A DNA stretch of 38,514 nt from Methylophaga sp. (GCF_030651745.1 NZ_JAUSCC010000035.1:1-38514); one strand, 5' to 3'; shown: positions 26,568-36,681, counted from the first letter of the stretch. Numbers and translations: made by a program. The notes: generated by a model not told the origin, from the sequence alone.

Positions 26568-26910
26568 TGCCGATTTATTAAAGCAACTGATTGAATTTCG
26601 TCGCGAACGGGACTGGGAACAATTCCATAATCCAAAGGATTTAGCGATTTCACTGTCGATCGAAGCGGCTGAACTGCTGGAATGGTTTCAGTGGCGAGAT
26701 AAAGCGGAAATCCAGCAAATGCTGGAGACGGATAAACGTGAAGCGCTGGAAGATGAAATTGCCGATGTTGCTGTGTATTTGAGTTACCTATGTCATGACC
26801 TCGATATTGATCTTGACCAGGCCATAAAGCGAAAAATGGACAAAAACGCGGCGAAATATCCGGTGGATAAGGTCAAAGGCCGCGCTGACAAATATAATCA
26901 ATATTCATAA
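26560..26910 (+). CDS. MazG-like nucleotide pyrophosphohydrolase
   Basis: 116 residues from ATG 26560, inside the ybfF end. The longer upstream frame (to 26485) lies in ybfF. The all-alpha NTP-PPase fold of the MazG/DCTPP1 (RS21-C6) group is indicated by the two metal-binding acidic motifs: SIEAAELLEWFQW near residue 31 and EDEIADVAVYLSYL near 65. The C-terminal KNAAKYPVDKVKGRADKY is typical. It likely cleaves non-canonical or excess dNTPs to NMPs. A weak hairpin (26919-26942) lies just downstream. Confidence 0.88.
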   Translation: MINADLLKQLIEFRRERDWEQFHNPKDLAISLSIEAAELLEWFQWRDKAEIQQMLETDKREALEDEIADVAVYLSYLCHDLDIDLDQAIKRKMDKNAAKYPVDKVKGRADKYNQYS

Positions 26911-26918
26911 AGCAGCTT

Positions 26919-26942
26919 CAAAGTGCTAGCATCTGCGCTTTG
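26919..26942 (+). terminator. Weak hairpin between the MazG-like gene and purU
   Basis: An 8-bp stem (CAAAGTGC with GCGCTTTG, one T-G pair) and 8-nt loop, followed by ATTTTATG. The short stem and poor T-run suggest partial termination at best. Confidence 0.35.
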
Positions 26943-26970
26943 ATTTTATGTCGGTAGAGGTTGTTTCACC

Positions 26971-27828
26971 ATGAAAGCCATCGTGTTGCTTATTCAATGT
27001 GCCGATCAAAAAGGCTTGCTGGCCGGCATCACCGGTTTTTTTGCAGAACGTGGCTACAATATTCTGCATTGTCAGCAATATACCGATACCGAACATGGGC
27101 GTTATTTCATGCGCCTCAAGGTTGAAGATGAAGGCCAGATGTCACATGAGACGCTGCATCAACAATTCGGCTCATTGGCAGACGCACTGCAATTGACCTG
27201 GTCGGTTCACTATACTGATTTGCCATACCGTGTAGCTTTACTGGTAACCCGTGCGTCGCATTGTCCTTATGACTTGCTGTTACGGGAACTGGAAGGCGAG
27301 TTGAAATGCGAGATCCCTATTATTATTGGTAACCATCCCGACTTGGAGAATATGGCGCGTCAGTTCAACAAGCCGTTCTATCATCTGCCCATTACCAAAG
27401 AAACCAAACAACAACAGGAAGCGCAAATTAAAGCCTTACTCTCCGAGTATCAGATTGATCTGGTCGTAATGGCGCGCTATATGCAGATTCTGTCTGAGCA
27501 GTTTGTCAAAGAGTTTGCAGGTAAGGTCATCAATATCCACCATGGATTTTTACCGGCTTTTCAGGGTGCCAAACCTTATCATCAGGCTTATGAACGTGGG
27601 GTGAAATTGATTGGAGCCACTGCGCATTATGCGACCGCTGAACTGGATGAAGGTCCGATAATTGAGCAGGATGTCGAGCGGGTACGTCACGATAACAGCC
27701 CTCAAGACTTAGTGATGATTGGCAAAGATATTGAGCGATTGGTTTTAGCCAGAGCTGTCAAAGCACATATTGAACATCGCATTATTGTCAGCGGCCGCCG
27801 TACCATCGTGTTTGCCGAAGGCGCTTGA
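26971..27828 (+). CDS. purU: Formyltetrahydrofolate deformylase
   Basis: Hydrolyses 10-formyl-THF to formate and THF, balancing one-carbon pools and feeding PurT. 285 residues. The N-terminal ACT domain (about 1-80, VLLIQCADQKGLLAGITGFF) precedes the formyltransferase-like hydrolase domain. Substrate and catalytic segments are visible: NIHHGFLPAFQGAKPYHQAY with Asn/His, and TAELDEGPIIEQD with the Asp. The ACT domain usually gives Met/Gly control. In a methylotroph this enzyme could also matter for C1 flux (inference). Confidence 0.95.
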   Translation: MKAIVLLIQCADQKGLLAGITGFFAERGYNILHCQQYTDTEHGRYFMRLKVEDEGQMSHETLHQQFGSLADALQLTWSVHYTDLPYRVALLVTRASHCPYDLLLRELEGELKCEIPIIIGNHPDLENMARQFNKPFYHLPITKETKQQQEAQIKALLSEYQIDLVVMARYMQILSEQFVKEFAGKVINIHHGFLPAFQGAKPYHQAYERGVKLIGATAHYATAELDEGPIIEQDVERVRHDNSPQDLVMIGKDIERLVLARAVKAHIEHRIIVSGRRTIVFAEGA

Positions 27829-27870
27829 TAATCTGTTCCTGCTATCTATAAACAGAGTCGAAAAGAGAAT

Positions 27871-28653
27871 ATGACGAACGCTTACAATTCAAATCAGCCA
27901 CCTCCCATTATCATGATTACCGGTGCGACTGCCGGATTTGGTGAAGCCTGTGCTAGGCTGTTCGCCAAAGCCGGATGGCGGTTGATTATTACCGGACGTC
28001 GTCTGGAGCGACTGCAAAAATTGCAGGCAGAATTAGGCGGGGCAACTCAAACCTGCATCAGTTGTTTTGATATCAGTGACCGTCAGGCAACTGAACAAGC
28101 GTTTGCTGAACTGCCGGTGGAATTTCAGCAGATTGATGTATTGGTTAACAATGCAGGTTTAGCGTTGGGACTGGAACCGGCCTATGCCACCGATCCGGAA
28201 GATTGGGAGCGCATGGTGGATACCAACATCAAAGGCTTGATGCGCTGCACCAGACTGGTTTTACCGGGCATGCAATCAAGAGATAGGGGATATATCATCA
28301 ATATTGGTTCTGTCGCCGGAAACTGGCCTTATCCGGGCGGCAATGTCTATTGCGCCAGCAAGGCTTTTGTCAGGCAGTTTTCATTGGCACTTCGTGCTGA
28401 TTTATTAGGTACACAAATCCGTGTCACCAATATCGAACCGGGCAATGCCGAAACAGAATTTTCCATGGTCCGATTTAAAGCTGATGAACAGCGCGCCGGC
28501 AAAGTGTATGAAAAAACCGTTGCGCTCACTGCCGAGGATATTGCTGATACCATCTGGTGGCTGGTCAATACCCCGGCGCATATGAATGTCACCACCATGG
28601 AAATCATGCCTACTCAACAAGCCACTGGGCCATTGGCTATTTATCGCGGCTAA
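27871..28653 (+). CDS. ydfG: SDR oxidoreductase, YdfG-like (NADP 3-hydroxy acid dehydrogenase)
   Basis: 260 residues. Short-chain dehydrogenase with cofactor motif TGATAGFGEACA, VLVNNAGLALG, catalytic Ser in INIGSVAGNWPYPGGN and the YCASK Tyr-Lys pair. VTNIEPGNAETEFSMVRF and the C-terminal AHMNVTTMEIMPTQQATGP are typical of the YdfG group, which oxidises serine, allo-threonine and 3-hydroxy acids and can reduce malonic semialdehyde. The N-terminus has a short Asn/Pro-rich extension of about 12 residues. Convergent with the next gene, 8 bp apart. Confidence 0.88.
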   Translation: MTNAYNSNQPPPIIMITGATAGFGEACARLFAKAGWRLIITGRRLERLQKLQAELGGATQTCISCFDISDRQATEQAFAELPVEFQQIDVLVNNAGLALGLEPAYATDPEDWERMVDTNIKGLMRCTRLVLPGMQSRDRGYIINIGSVAGNWPYPGGNVYCASKAFVRQFSLALRADLLGTQIRVTNIEPGNAETEFSMVRFKADEQRAGKVYEKTVALTAEDIADTIWWLVNTPAHMNVTTMEIMPTQQATGPLAIYRG

Positions 28654-28661
28654 CAAGCTGC

Positions 28662-29015
28662 TCAGCCAAATAACCAGCTCTTGGGGTTGGTAATCGCTTT
28701 TTCTGCCTTTAATGTTTTCCAGCCTTTCACACTACGGCTGATATTCCAGACTATCCACGCTGCCATCACGACTAAACCGTATAGATTGCCAACGTACAAT
28801 AATCCCCAGGAAATCATCAGCAAGATCAGGCTGATAAAAAAGCCATTAATCTGAAACAGATAATGTGATTGTAGCCATGCTGGAGCTTGCTGTTTTTTTT
28901 CATAGGCAACAACAGCACCCATAATCAGAATTGGATAAATCAGCGAGCCAACCAGATTAAATATATAAATCAGTTTAATGCTGCTGATATCATCCCCTGT
29001 TTCAATTAAAGCCAT
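28662..29015 (-). CDS. Small integral membrane protein, DUF4870-like
   Basis: 117 residues with three to four hydrophobic segments (about 14-35, 50-72, 74-95). The WLQSHYLFQINGFF stretch after an EKKQQAPA linker recalls small membrane proteins with a WL.SH..FQI.TF signature (DUF4870-like). Function unknown. The gene lies downstream of the TonB receptor terminator on the same strand. A hairpin with five T (29031-29056) lies only 16 nt before the ATG, so it may be separately controlled or leader-attenuated. Confidence 0.75.
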   Translation of the reverse strand: MALIETGDDISSIKLIYIFNLVGSLIYPILIMGAVVAYEKKQQAPAWLQSHYLFQINGFFISLILLMISWGLLYVGNLYGLVVMAAWIVWNISRSVKGWKTLKAEKAITNPKSWLFG

Positions 29016-29030
29016 CTTTGCTTACCCGCT

Positions 29031-29056
29031 AAAAAGGCTTCAATCTAACAGAAGCC
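29031..29056 (-). terminator. Second minus-strand hairpin with T-run before the DUF4870-like gene
   Basis: A 6-bp stem (GGCTTC/GAAGCC on the minus strand) with a 9-nt loop, followed by five T. It could be a back-up terminator for the receptor gene or a leader attenuator for the gene starting at 29015. Confidence 0.45.
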
Positions 29057-29071
29057 GTAGAGTTGCTCCAC

Positions 29072-29098
29072 AAAAAAAGGCCCGGCAAAGCCGGGCCT
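29072..29098 (-). terminator. Rho-independent terminator of the TonB receptor gene
   Basis: On the minus strand: a perfect 9-bp GC-rich stem (AGGCCCGGC/GCCGGGCCT), 3-nt loop and seven T, 27 bp after the receptor stop. Confidence 0.93.
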
Positions 29099-29124
29099 GA
29101 GTTTAACTGGAAGAACTTTAATAG

Positions 29125-31257
29125 TTATCCGCCAAAATCAAAGCGGATACCGGTATAAATGGTACGGCCAATGATAGGTGACTCATCCTTAAAGAAGCTG
29201 GTATGTCTGCGGCCATCTTCATTTAGCAAATTACGGCCTTGAATAAAGATTTCAGCACCTTTCAAGCTGGCGGGTGACCAGTTTGCATCAAATGAAACCA
29301 GATTGTAGCCACTGGTATTATCTTCTCTAACCGCCGTTTTGGTTTGTTTAAAGACACGGCGATAATCCAGGCTGAGATCCCAATCGCCATACGAAGTATC
29401 AAAACCAATACCGACGCGGGTAGGACTCATGCGAGGAATGTTTTCACCACCACTGAGTTTTCCACGTACATGATCAGCAGACAGACGCATGCTGAGCGGA
29501 ACCGGGCCTTCAATCAGATCGGTAATGGCACCAAATTCCACACCATAGAATTTCGCATTGCGTTGTTCGTTGGAGACAACGGTATCGCCATCAATTTCAA
29601 TGGCCTGACCAGTACCATCATCCAGTGAAGCCAGATAAATGAAGTCATCTACATAATTGTAGAAGGTGGTCAGATCGTAACGGAAGGCACCGATATGGCG
29701 ATCAAAGCCGACTTCAAAATTGGTATAGGTTTCTTTGCCAAGGTTAGGATCACCAATCTCAACTGTACCAGCTGCGGCATGGCGGCCAAAAGCATAGAGT
29801 TGTTCAGCAGAAGGAGCGCGTTGAGAACGGGTTACCGACATTCTTAAATGATGTGCCGGATCCACATCAACAATGGTTCCTGCAGATAAACTATACGGTG
29901 TGAAGCTACGGCTTCTCAGGCTGGCTGCCTGTTCGAGTTCATCACCATTTGGCAGATCAATGTCACGATCTTCACTCAGGTTATCTGAGCTGGAGCGGAC
30001 ATGATCAACGCGGGCCGCGACTTCAAACCGACCGAAGTGGGTAGGGCGCTCTTCAAGAATAAACAAACCAATGGTGCGTGTATCATTGCCACGGATATAA
30101 AATCCACCACCGTGGCCGTGATCATCGTCGTCACCGTGGCTATGGCCTTCACCTTCGGCTTCAAAGTCACGATCATTGAATTGCAGACCGATAACACCTT
30201 GCCAGTCTGCAATCGGGTTATGCACCATTTCCAGACGCATTTCGGTTTCGTTGTTATTGAAACGGGTTTCAACTTCACTTTCAACAAATACACCGTCATC
30301 AAATTCCGAACCAATTTCCTGCTGGCGGTAGCTGGTATAGGCCATTTTCAGGCGGGCTGTTTTAAAACCGGGTAGGGGGTCATTGAATTCACTACGGAAA
30401 TCAAAACGATCATTCTTAGCGCGAATACGCTCCTGTTCTTCTTCACCTTCACCCAAAAACACTTCCGGAATACCGTATTGGGTTTTCCAGGTACTGTAGC
30501 CCAAACCAGCGAAACCCCAGTCACCTTTGAATAAACCAGTGATAGAGAACACATCATTTTCCACTTCGCTGTTTTGCAACTTGTCTTTACGACCGGTTCT
30601 TTGGCCACTTTCCTGATAGCCATCGATGTCAAAATCACTGCTACGGCGCACCCCATAATCGGTACGTAAAACAAAACTGTCACCCATAGGCAGTTCTAAA
30701 CCGAGACGGCCCTGACGATCATGACCATTCCAACCATAGGACATCTGGCCATCTACTCTTGGTGAATCGCCAAAATCCGGGTTAAAGCGGTTGCTGCGAA
30801 CATTGATAACACCGCCGGCAGCACCACTGCCATACAGCAGGGTCGCTGGACCACGGAACACTTCAATTTGATCGGCACGTCCTGCATCCATGCCAACGGC
30901 ATGATCAGCACCTTCGCCTGAAATATCGGCAGTACTCAGGCCATCTTCCAATACCTGAACGCGTGAACCCTGTAAGCCACGAACAACTGGACGTCCGACG
31001 CCTGGTCCAAAATCAGCATTATGTACACCGGGCAGACCGTCTAATGTTTCACCTAAGGTACTGGCACGCTTTTGATTCAGTTCATCGCCAGCGATGACGG
31101 TAACGGGTTGGATTAATTCATCTGATGTACGGTTGCCTAATGGGTCGGAAGTGACCACCAGGCGTGGAATATCAATTGTATCTTCGGCAGCAAACGCTAC
31201 AGAAGCCATAGAAGACAGTGCCGCAGCGAGCAGCACTACAAGTGGTTTTTTATTCAT
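29125..31257 (-). CDS. TonB-dependent outer membrane receptor, ZnuD-like (zinc uptake)
   Basis: 710 residues from ATG 31257; a GTG one codon earlier is nearer the AGGA site. Signal peptide MNKKPLVVLLAAALSS to VAFA. The plug domain shows LDGLPGVHNADFGPGVGRPVVRGLQG, VQVLEDGLSTAD and VFRGPATLLYGSGAAGGVINV. The 22-strand barrel ends in aromatic GIRFDFGG. A His/Asp-rich loop (about residues 367-383, GHSHGDDDDHGHGGG) is like the zinc-capturing loop of ZnuD-type receptors. The operon position after dapE and a small His-bearing protein supports zinc. Other metals are possible. Confidence 0.88.
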   Translation of the reverse strand: MNKKPLVVLLAAALSSMASVAFAAEDTIDIPRLVVTSDPLGNRTSDELIQPVTVIAGDELNQKRASTLGETLDGLPGVHNADFGPGVGRPVVRGLQGSRVQVLEDGLSTADISGEGADHAVGMDAGRADQIEVFRGPATLLYGSGAAGGVINVRSNRFNPDFGDSPRVDGQMSYGWNGHDRQGRLGLELPMGDSFVLRTDYGVRRSSDFDIDGYQESGQRTGRKDKLQNSEVENDVFSITGLFKGDWGFAGLGYSTWKTQYGIPEVFLGEGEEEQERIRAKNDRFDFRSEFNDPLPGFKTARLKMAYTSYRQQEIGSEFDDGVFVESEVETRFNNNETEMRLEMVHNPIADWQGVIGLQFNDRDFEAEGEGHSHGDDDDHGHGGGFYIRGNDTRTIGLFILEERPTHFGRFEVAARVDHVRSSSDNLSEDRDIDLPNGDELEQAASLRSRSFTPYSLSAGTIVDVDPAHHLRMSVTRSQRAPSAEQLYAFGRHAAAGTVEIGDPNLGKETYTNFEVGFDRHIGAFRYDLTTFYNYVDDFIYLASLDDGTGQAIEIDGDTVVSNEQRNAKFYGVEFGAITDLIEGPVPLSMRLSADHVRGKLSGGENIPRMSPTRVGIGFDTSYGDWDLSLDYRRVFKQTKTAVREDNTSGYNLVSFDANWSPASLKGAEIFIQGRNLLNEDGRRHTSFFKDESPIIGRTIYTGIRFDFGG

Positions 31258-31268
31258 CACGAATAATC

Positions 31269-31338
31269 CTCATAGCAGATATCAGCAGCCATTTCCCGAA
31301 CAGGGTAATGGTGTTAAAACAAAATCAAATGCTATGAG
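31269..31338 (-). promoter_or_regulatory. Intercistronic RNA fold before the TonB receptor gene
   Basis: A perfect 9-bp long-range stem pairs CTCATAGCA (31330-31338 on the minus strand) with TGCTATGAG (31269-31277). It encloses a hairpin (31289-31297 with 31303-31311, 8 of 9 paired). The 5' arm covers the stop codon of the upstream small gene and the 3' arm runs into the receptor's GAGGA ribosome-binding site. This layout suggests coupling: ribosomes ending the first gene would open the stem. No known riboswitch class is recognised. Confidence 0.45.
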
Positions 31339-31619
31339 AAAACGGGAGGCGCACGGATGGTGAATGAGAGATAGGTATTTTCAAAACGAGCAGGGGAATT
31401 AACAGCAGTATCAAGCTGAAACCGCTGCTGCCAGATACCAACATTCAGCTGCGGGTTTGTCTCGGTTGATGGGGTATGACTGACAACATTTAACTGATCA
31501 CATAACGCAATATGATCATGGAAAGCATGCTCGGCATCATGCCAAACTGCCATGGACTGCATCAGCAATAATGCTGCTGCAAAAAGCCATAACAGATGTT
31601 TGGTGTGCCGAATTTGCAT
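31332..31619 (-). CDS. Small exported His-containing protein, DUF2946-like
   Basis: 95 residues. The N-terminal hydrophobic segment (about 9-25, LLWLFAAALLLMQSMAVW) is followed by a possible metal-binding patch HDAEHAFHDHIALCDQ, and the C-terminus ends RAPPVFS. Small exported proteins with this H..H.F/H pattern and a RAPP end are, as I recall, often next to TonB metal receptors. The ATG is 5 bp after the dapE stop, so it is cotranscribed with dapE. Proposed role: periplasmic metal binding or handling for the receptor (inference). Confidence 0.7.
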   Translation of the reverse strand: MQIRHTKHLLWLFAAALLLMQSMAVWHDAEHAFHDHIALCDQLNVVSHTPSTETNPQLNVGIWQQRFQLDTAVNSPARFENTYLSFTIRAPPVFS

Positions 31620-31624
31620 GTTTG

Positions 31625-33101
<1,477 letters not shown>

Positions 33102-33147
33102 CGTTGCCGTTTCACCTGGAAGGCCCCATCAGAGGGGTAAAAGACGA

Positions 33148-33170
33148 GAAATGATACAGTATATCAATGG
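33148..33170. promoter_or_regulatory. Candidate Zur operator over the yffB-dapE promoter
   Basis: A 23-bp site starting GAAATG with core TGATACAGTATATCA (TGATA-N5-TATCA dyad). I count about 17 of 22 matches to the enterobacterial Zur palindrome as I remember it. A minus-strand -10-like TATACT (33158-33163) lies inside it, so binding would block transcription. No good -35 was seen. Downstream genes include zinc-dependent dapE and a zinc-type receptor. Confidence 0.45.
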
Positions 33171-33211
33171 TTTTTGCATCATTGACTCCACCGTTATTTG
33201 GCTCTGAATCA

Positions 33212-33243
33212 GATGGTAACGACAGTTGTATGTCGTCACCATC
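33212..33243. other. Strong hairpin between dapD and yffB
   Basis: A 13-bp stem with one mismatch (GATGGTAACGACA with TGTCGTCACCATC) and a 6-nt loop, 18 bp after the dapD stop. There is no T-run on the minus strand, so it may act as an RNA-stabilising 3' end or factor-dependent terminator of dapC-dapD. Confidence 0.55.
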
Positions 33244-33261
33244 CTCAGTTTGTTTTATAAA

Positions 33262-34083
33262 TTAAATATCACGCAGTAATTCGTTGATACCAACTTTACC
33301 ACGGGTTTTTTCATCAACCTGTTTAACAATCACAGCGCAATACAAGCTGTAACTGCCATCTTTTGAAGGCAGGTTTCCGGAAACTACTACTGAGCCAGCA
33401 GGAATGCGGCCGTAGCTGATTTCGCCAGTCATGCGGTTAAAGATTTTGGTACTTTGACCAATGTAGACACCCATAGAAATCACGGAGCCTTCTTCCACAA
33501 TAACGCCTTCAACCACTTCAGAACGTGCGCCGATAAAGCAGTTATCTTCAATGATGGTCGGGCCTGCCTGTAACGGTTCAAGTACACCACCGATACCAAC
33601 ACCGCCGGATAAATGCACGTTTTTACCAATTTGTGCACAGCTACCAACAGTTGCCCAAGTATCCACCATGGTACCGGAATCAACATAGGCACCAATATTT
33701 ACGTAAGACGGCATCAATACAACGCCTGGTGCGATATAAGAACCACGACGTGCTGCCGCAGGAGGAACCACACGGACACCGGCGGTATTGAAATCGGCTT
33801 CAGTAAAGTTGGCAAATTTTGGCTCTACTTTATCGAAGTATTGTGTTTCACCACCAGACATCGGGCGGTTGTCATTCAAGCGGAATGATAATAAAACCGC
33901 TTTTTTCAGCCATTGATTAACGACCCAATCACCATTTTGTTTTTCAGCAACACGGGCTTTACCACTGTCGAGCATGGCCAAGACTTCATTGACGGCATTA
34001 CGTACTTCCGCTTCGGCATTTGCTGGGGTGATTTCTGCACGGCGTTCAAATGCCGTTTCGATAATCTGCTGGATATCGCTCAT
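33262..34083 (-). CDS. dapD: Tetrahydrodipicolinate N-succinyltransferase
   Basis: Transfers succinyl from succinyl-CoA to tetrahydrodipicolinate in the lysine/DAP pathway. 273 residues from ATG 34083 ([15 protein letters not shown]), with TTGGAGAAACTG before it. The frame is open further upstream into dapC but without family similarity. The N-terminal helical domain is followed by left-handed beta-helix hexapeptides ([39 protein letters not shown]) and the C-terminal [21 protein letters not shown]. It lies 16 bp after dapC and is cotranscribed with it. Confidence 0.97.
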   Translation of the reverse strand: MSDIQQIIETAFERRAEITPANAEAEVRNAVNEVLAMLDSGKARVAEKQNGDWVVNQWLKKAVLLSFRLNDNRPMSGGETQYFDKVEPKFANFTEADFNTAGVRVVPPAAARRGSYIAPGVVLMPSYVNIGAYVDSGTMVDTWATVGSCAQIGKNVHLSGGVGIGGVLEPLQAGPTIIEDNCFIGARSEVVEGVIVEEGSVISMGVYIGQSTKIFNRMTGEISYGRIPAGSVVVSGNLPSKDGSYSLYCAVIVKQVDEKTRGKVGINELLRDI

Positions 34084-34099
34084 CAGTTTCTCCAAATTA

Positions 34100-35296
34100 T
34101 TAAGATAGGGTTTCAATATAATCACGGATCCGCATAGCAGCTTCGACGCACTCATCTTGTGGTGCAACCAATGCCATACGGATTCGGTTAACGCCAGGAT
34201 TACCTTGTTTGGTATCTCTGGCTAAAAAACGTCCCGGTAATACGGTGACGTTATATTGATCAAATAAGCCACGGGCAAAATCCGTATCGGCAATAGGCGT
34301 TTCTGCCCACAGATAAAAACTTGCTTCAGGCTGAGTAACATTCATTACCGGGGATAAAATTTCCAAAACGGCATCGAATTTCTCACGATACAACTGTCGA
34401 TTGTGTGCAACATGTGCTTCATCCGACCATGCAGCAATTGAGGCGGACTGGGTCGATGGCGGCATCGCACAACCATGATAGGTACGATAGCGTAAAAAAG
34501 ACTTCATTACATTGGCGTCGCCAGCTACAAAACCACTGCGTAAGCCTGGTGCATTGGAACGTTTGGATAAGCTATGAAAAACCACACAACGACTTAAATC
34601 GTTATAACCAGCCGCAACAGCCGCCTGCAACAACCCGACAGGTGGCAAGGCTTCATCAAAATAGATTTCCGAATAACATTCATCAGCCGCAATAATAAAA
34701 TCATATTCATGTGCCAGCTGAATCAGTTTGGTAAGAGTTTCGGCATCAACAATCGCGCCAGTCGGATTACCTGGGCTGCACAGATATAACAATTGGCAGC
34801 GAGACCAGACACTTGCCGGCACAGCATCAAAATCCGGCACAAAACCGGTTTGTTCGGTGCAATTGAGCAGGTAAGGTTCGGCCCCGGCCAGAAACGCTGC
34901 ACCCTCATAAATCTGATAAAAAGGATTGGGCATCACAATCAGCGGTTCATTACGACGATCAATGATCGCCTGAGCAAACGCAAACAACGCTTCGCGGGTA
35001 CCATTTACTGGCAGAATTTGCGTTACTGGATCAATATGTCCTGCCAGTTGAAAACGCTGATCCAACCAATTCGCAATAGTGTGGCGTAACTCAATACTAC
35101 CTGCTGTGGTTGGATACACCGATAAGCCATGTAAATGACTGATGACCGCTTCGGTAATAAAACCGGGAGTAGGATGCTTGGGCTCACCGATAGAAAGCGA
35201 AATATGCGCTAAGGTCTTAGGTGGGGTGCAGCCTTGTTGCAGTTCGGCAAGTTTCTCAAACGGATAAGGATGTAATCGGGCCAGATCAGGATTCAT
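34100..35296 (-). CDS. dapC: N-succinyldiaminopimelate aminotransferase
   Basis: Class I PLP aminotransferase, 398 residues, converting N-succinyl-2-amino-6-ketopimelate to N-succinyl-LL-DAP. N-terminal [19 protein letters not shown] and [12 protein letters not shown] are typical of the proteobacterial DapC group. [12 protein letters not shown] and [11 protein letters not shown] give the Asn and Asp/Tyr of the PLP site, and [17 protein letters not shown] holds the Schiff-base Lys. The pairing with dapD, one step earlier in the pathway, supports the assignment over other aminotransferases. A minus-strand -10-like TATAAT sits at 35332-35337. Confidence 0.93.
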   Translation of the reverse strand: MNPDLARLHPYPFEKLAELQQGCTPPKTLAHISLSIGEPKHPTPGFITEAVISHLHGLSVYPTTAGSIELRHTIANWLDQRFQLAGHIDPVTQILPVNGTREALFAFAQAIIDRRNEPLIVMPNPFYQIYEGAAFLAGAEPYLLNCTEQTGFVPDFDAVPASVWSRCQLLYLCSPGNPTGAIVDAETLTKLIQLAHEYDFIIAADECYSEIYFDEALPPVGLLQAAVAAGYNDLSRCVVFHSLSKRSNAPGLRSGFVAGDANVMKSFLRYRTYHGCAMPPSTQSASIAAWSDEAHVAHNRQLYREKFDAVLEILSPVMNVTQPEASFYLWAETPIADTDFARGLFDQYNVTVLPGRFLARDTKQGNPGVNRIRMALVAPQDECVEAAMRIRDYIETLS

Positions 35297-35331
35297 TAAA
35301 ACATATCGCCGGGTCAGAAAAATCCGCCCAT

Positions 35332-35337
35332 TATAAC
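35332..35337 (-). promoter_or_regulatory. -10 element of dapC-dapD promoter
   Basis: TATAAT on the minus strand, 36 bp before the dapC start, in the 74-bp divergent gap with the EamA gene. The -35 region is weak (ATAACA-like at 17-bp spacing). Only the hexamer and position support it. Confidence 0.35.
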
Positions 35338-35370
35338 GCTTGAATAGCCGCTCGTGTTATAAGCATCAGC

Positions 35371-36255
35371 ATGAACTCAGTAAAACAGTCCGAATCCAAA
35401 CTCGCTATTCTCAGTCTGCTGTTTGCTGCCACAATGTGGGGCATCATTTGGTACCCGATGCGTTTGTTCGAACAGGCAGGCATGTCAGTGGTCTGGCTCA
35501 CATTAGTAATGTATCTCACGGCTGCAATGGCCAGTGTGCCGATTTTTATCAAAAATCGTTATCACTGGAAACAGATCCCAGCTGATCTGATTTGGCTGGC
35601 GCTGGCCGCTGGTATGACCAATCTTGCATTTTTAGTGGCATTGAATGACGGCCAGGTGATGCGGGTGATGTTGTTATTTTATTTATCGCCTTTATGGTCT
35701 GTCATATTAGGCCGCTGGTGGCTGGGTGAGACATTGTCGGTCGCTGCAATCATGATGTTTGTGTTGGCAATGGGCGGCACCGTTTTGATGTTATGGCGAC
35801 CAGAAATGGGGCTTCCCTGGCCGCACGGGCTGGCTGATTGGTTAGCTTTGTTTGCCAGTCTGTGTTTTGCTGTAAACAATGTATTAAGTCGAAAACTTGC
35901 CGCAGCTCCGATGATTTTAAAAACCACAGTTATTTTATGGGGCGTTGTTACTGTTTCGATAGTGGTGTTGATTCTGCAACAGTCTCCATTACCGGTCGTC
36001 AGTATGGCTGTATGGGCAAGTGCCATATTAATAGGTGGCGGTATTATTATTGCCATGACCGTTGCTGTTTTGTATGGTCTGGCCAGAATGCCGGTTTATC
36101 GGGCTGCAGTCATAATGTTATTTCAACTGATTGTAGCTGCGACTTCATCGGCACTATTAACGACCGAAATGATGACGTTGCAGGAATGGTTTGGCGGTAC
36201 GTTAATCTTTGCTGCGGCGTTTGGCATTGCCCGGGTAGAAAAACATAATCGCTGA
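35371..36255 (+). CDS. EamA/DMT-family transporter
   Basis: 294 residues, ten predicted hydrophobic helices in the duplicated EamA arrangement (two halves of five). Typical features are AATMWGIIWYPMRLFEQAG in helix 1, LLFYLSPLWSVILGRWWLGE at the end of the first half, and the second-half counterpart ending in TTEMMTLQEWFGGTLIFAAAF. Family members export or import amino acids and small metabolites. The substrate cannot be read from sequence. It is divergent from dapC and 32 bp before the VOC gene, possibly one transcript. Confidence 0.88.
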   Translation: MNSVKQSESKLAILSLLFAATMWGIIWYPMRLFEQAGMSVVWLTLVMYLTAAMASVPIFIKNRYHWKQIPADLIWLALAAGMTNLAFLVALNDGQVMRVMLLFYLSPLWSVILGRWWLGETLSVAAIMMFVLAMGGTVLMLWRPEMGLPWPHGLADWLALFASLCFAVNNVLSRKLAAAPMILKTTVILWGVVTVSIVVLILQQSPLPVVSMAVWASAILIGGGIIIAMTVAVLYGLARMPVYRAAVIMLFQLIVAATSSALLTTEMMTLQEWFGGTLIFAAAFGIARVEKHNR

Positions 36256-36287
36256 CCTTTTTATTATTGATCTTGCAGGAAATATTT

Positions 36288-36674
36288 ATGATTAAGTCTA
36301 TTGCACATGCCAGCTTTCTGGTTGCAGATTTACCCACCTCGCTGAGGTTTTACTGTGATGTATTGCAGATCCCGTTAAACCCTAACCGCCCCAAGTTTGC
36401 TTATGATGGTGCCTGGCTGGACTTGGATAATAAACAGCAATTACATTTGATGGTATTACCCAACCCTGATTCAATTGATGGCCGTCCGGAACACGGTGGA
36501 CGGGATCGCCATGTTGCTTTGCTGGTTGAAAACCTTGATGTGTTAGCCGAACGTCTGGAAAAAGCGGGCGTGGAGTTTTCTCGCAGTAAGTCAGGCAGGG
36601 CGGCTTTTTTCTGTCGTGATCCTGATGGCAATGCATTGGAATTTGCCGAAGATTTCACCCCAGTGATTAAGTAA
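36288..36674 (+). CDS. VOC-family (glyoxalase/dioxygenase fold) protein
   Basis: 128 residues from ATG 36288, with AGGA 8 nt upstream; an earlier TTG (36267) is less likely. One vicinal-oxygen-chelate module pair: IAHASFLVADLPTSLRFY, LHLMVLPNP, RHVALLVENLD and FFCRDPDGNALEFAED. The metal ligands (two His and a C-terminal Glu) are in the expected places, so it may bind a divalent metal. The reaction is unknown; it resembles glyoxalase I-like or fosfomycin-resistance-like small proteins. It is the last gene before the DnaA-box repeats. Confidence 0.82.
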   Translation: MIKSIAHASFLVADLPTSLRFYCDVLQIPLNPNRPKFAYDGAWLDLDNKQQLHLMVLPNPDSIDGRPEHGGRDRHVALLVENLDVLAERLEKAGVEFSRSKSGRAAFFCRDPDGNALEFAEDFTPVIK

Positions 36675-36681
36675 CTCAGGT

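Noticed and set aside
30001..30375. 124-codon plus-strand frame opposite the TonB receptor gene
   Set aside because: Antisense shadow of a long, well-supported gene; no ribosome-binding site.
31261..31331. Cobalamin riboswitch before the TonB receptor
   Set aside because: The gap is far too short and the conserved B12-box sequence is absent.
35340..35585. 81-codon plus-strand frame at the start of the EamA gene
   Set aside because: Out of frame with the clear EamA transporter and lacking domain signals.
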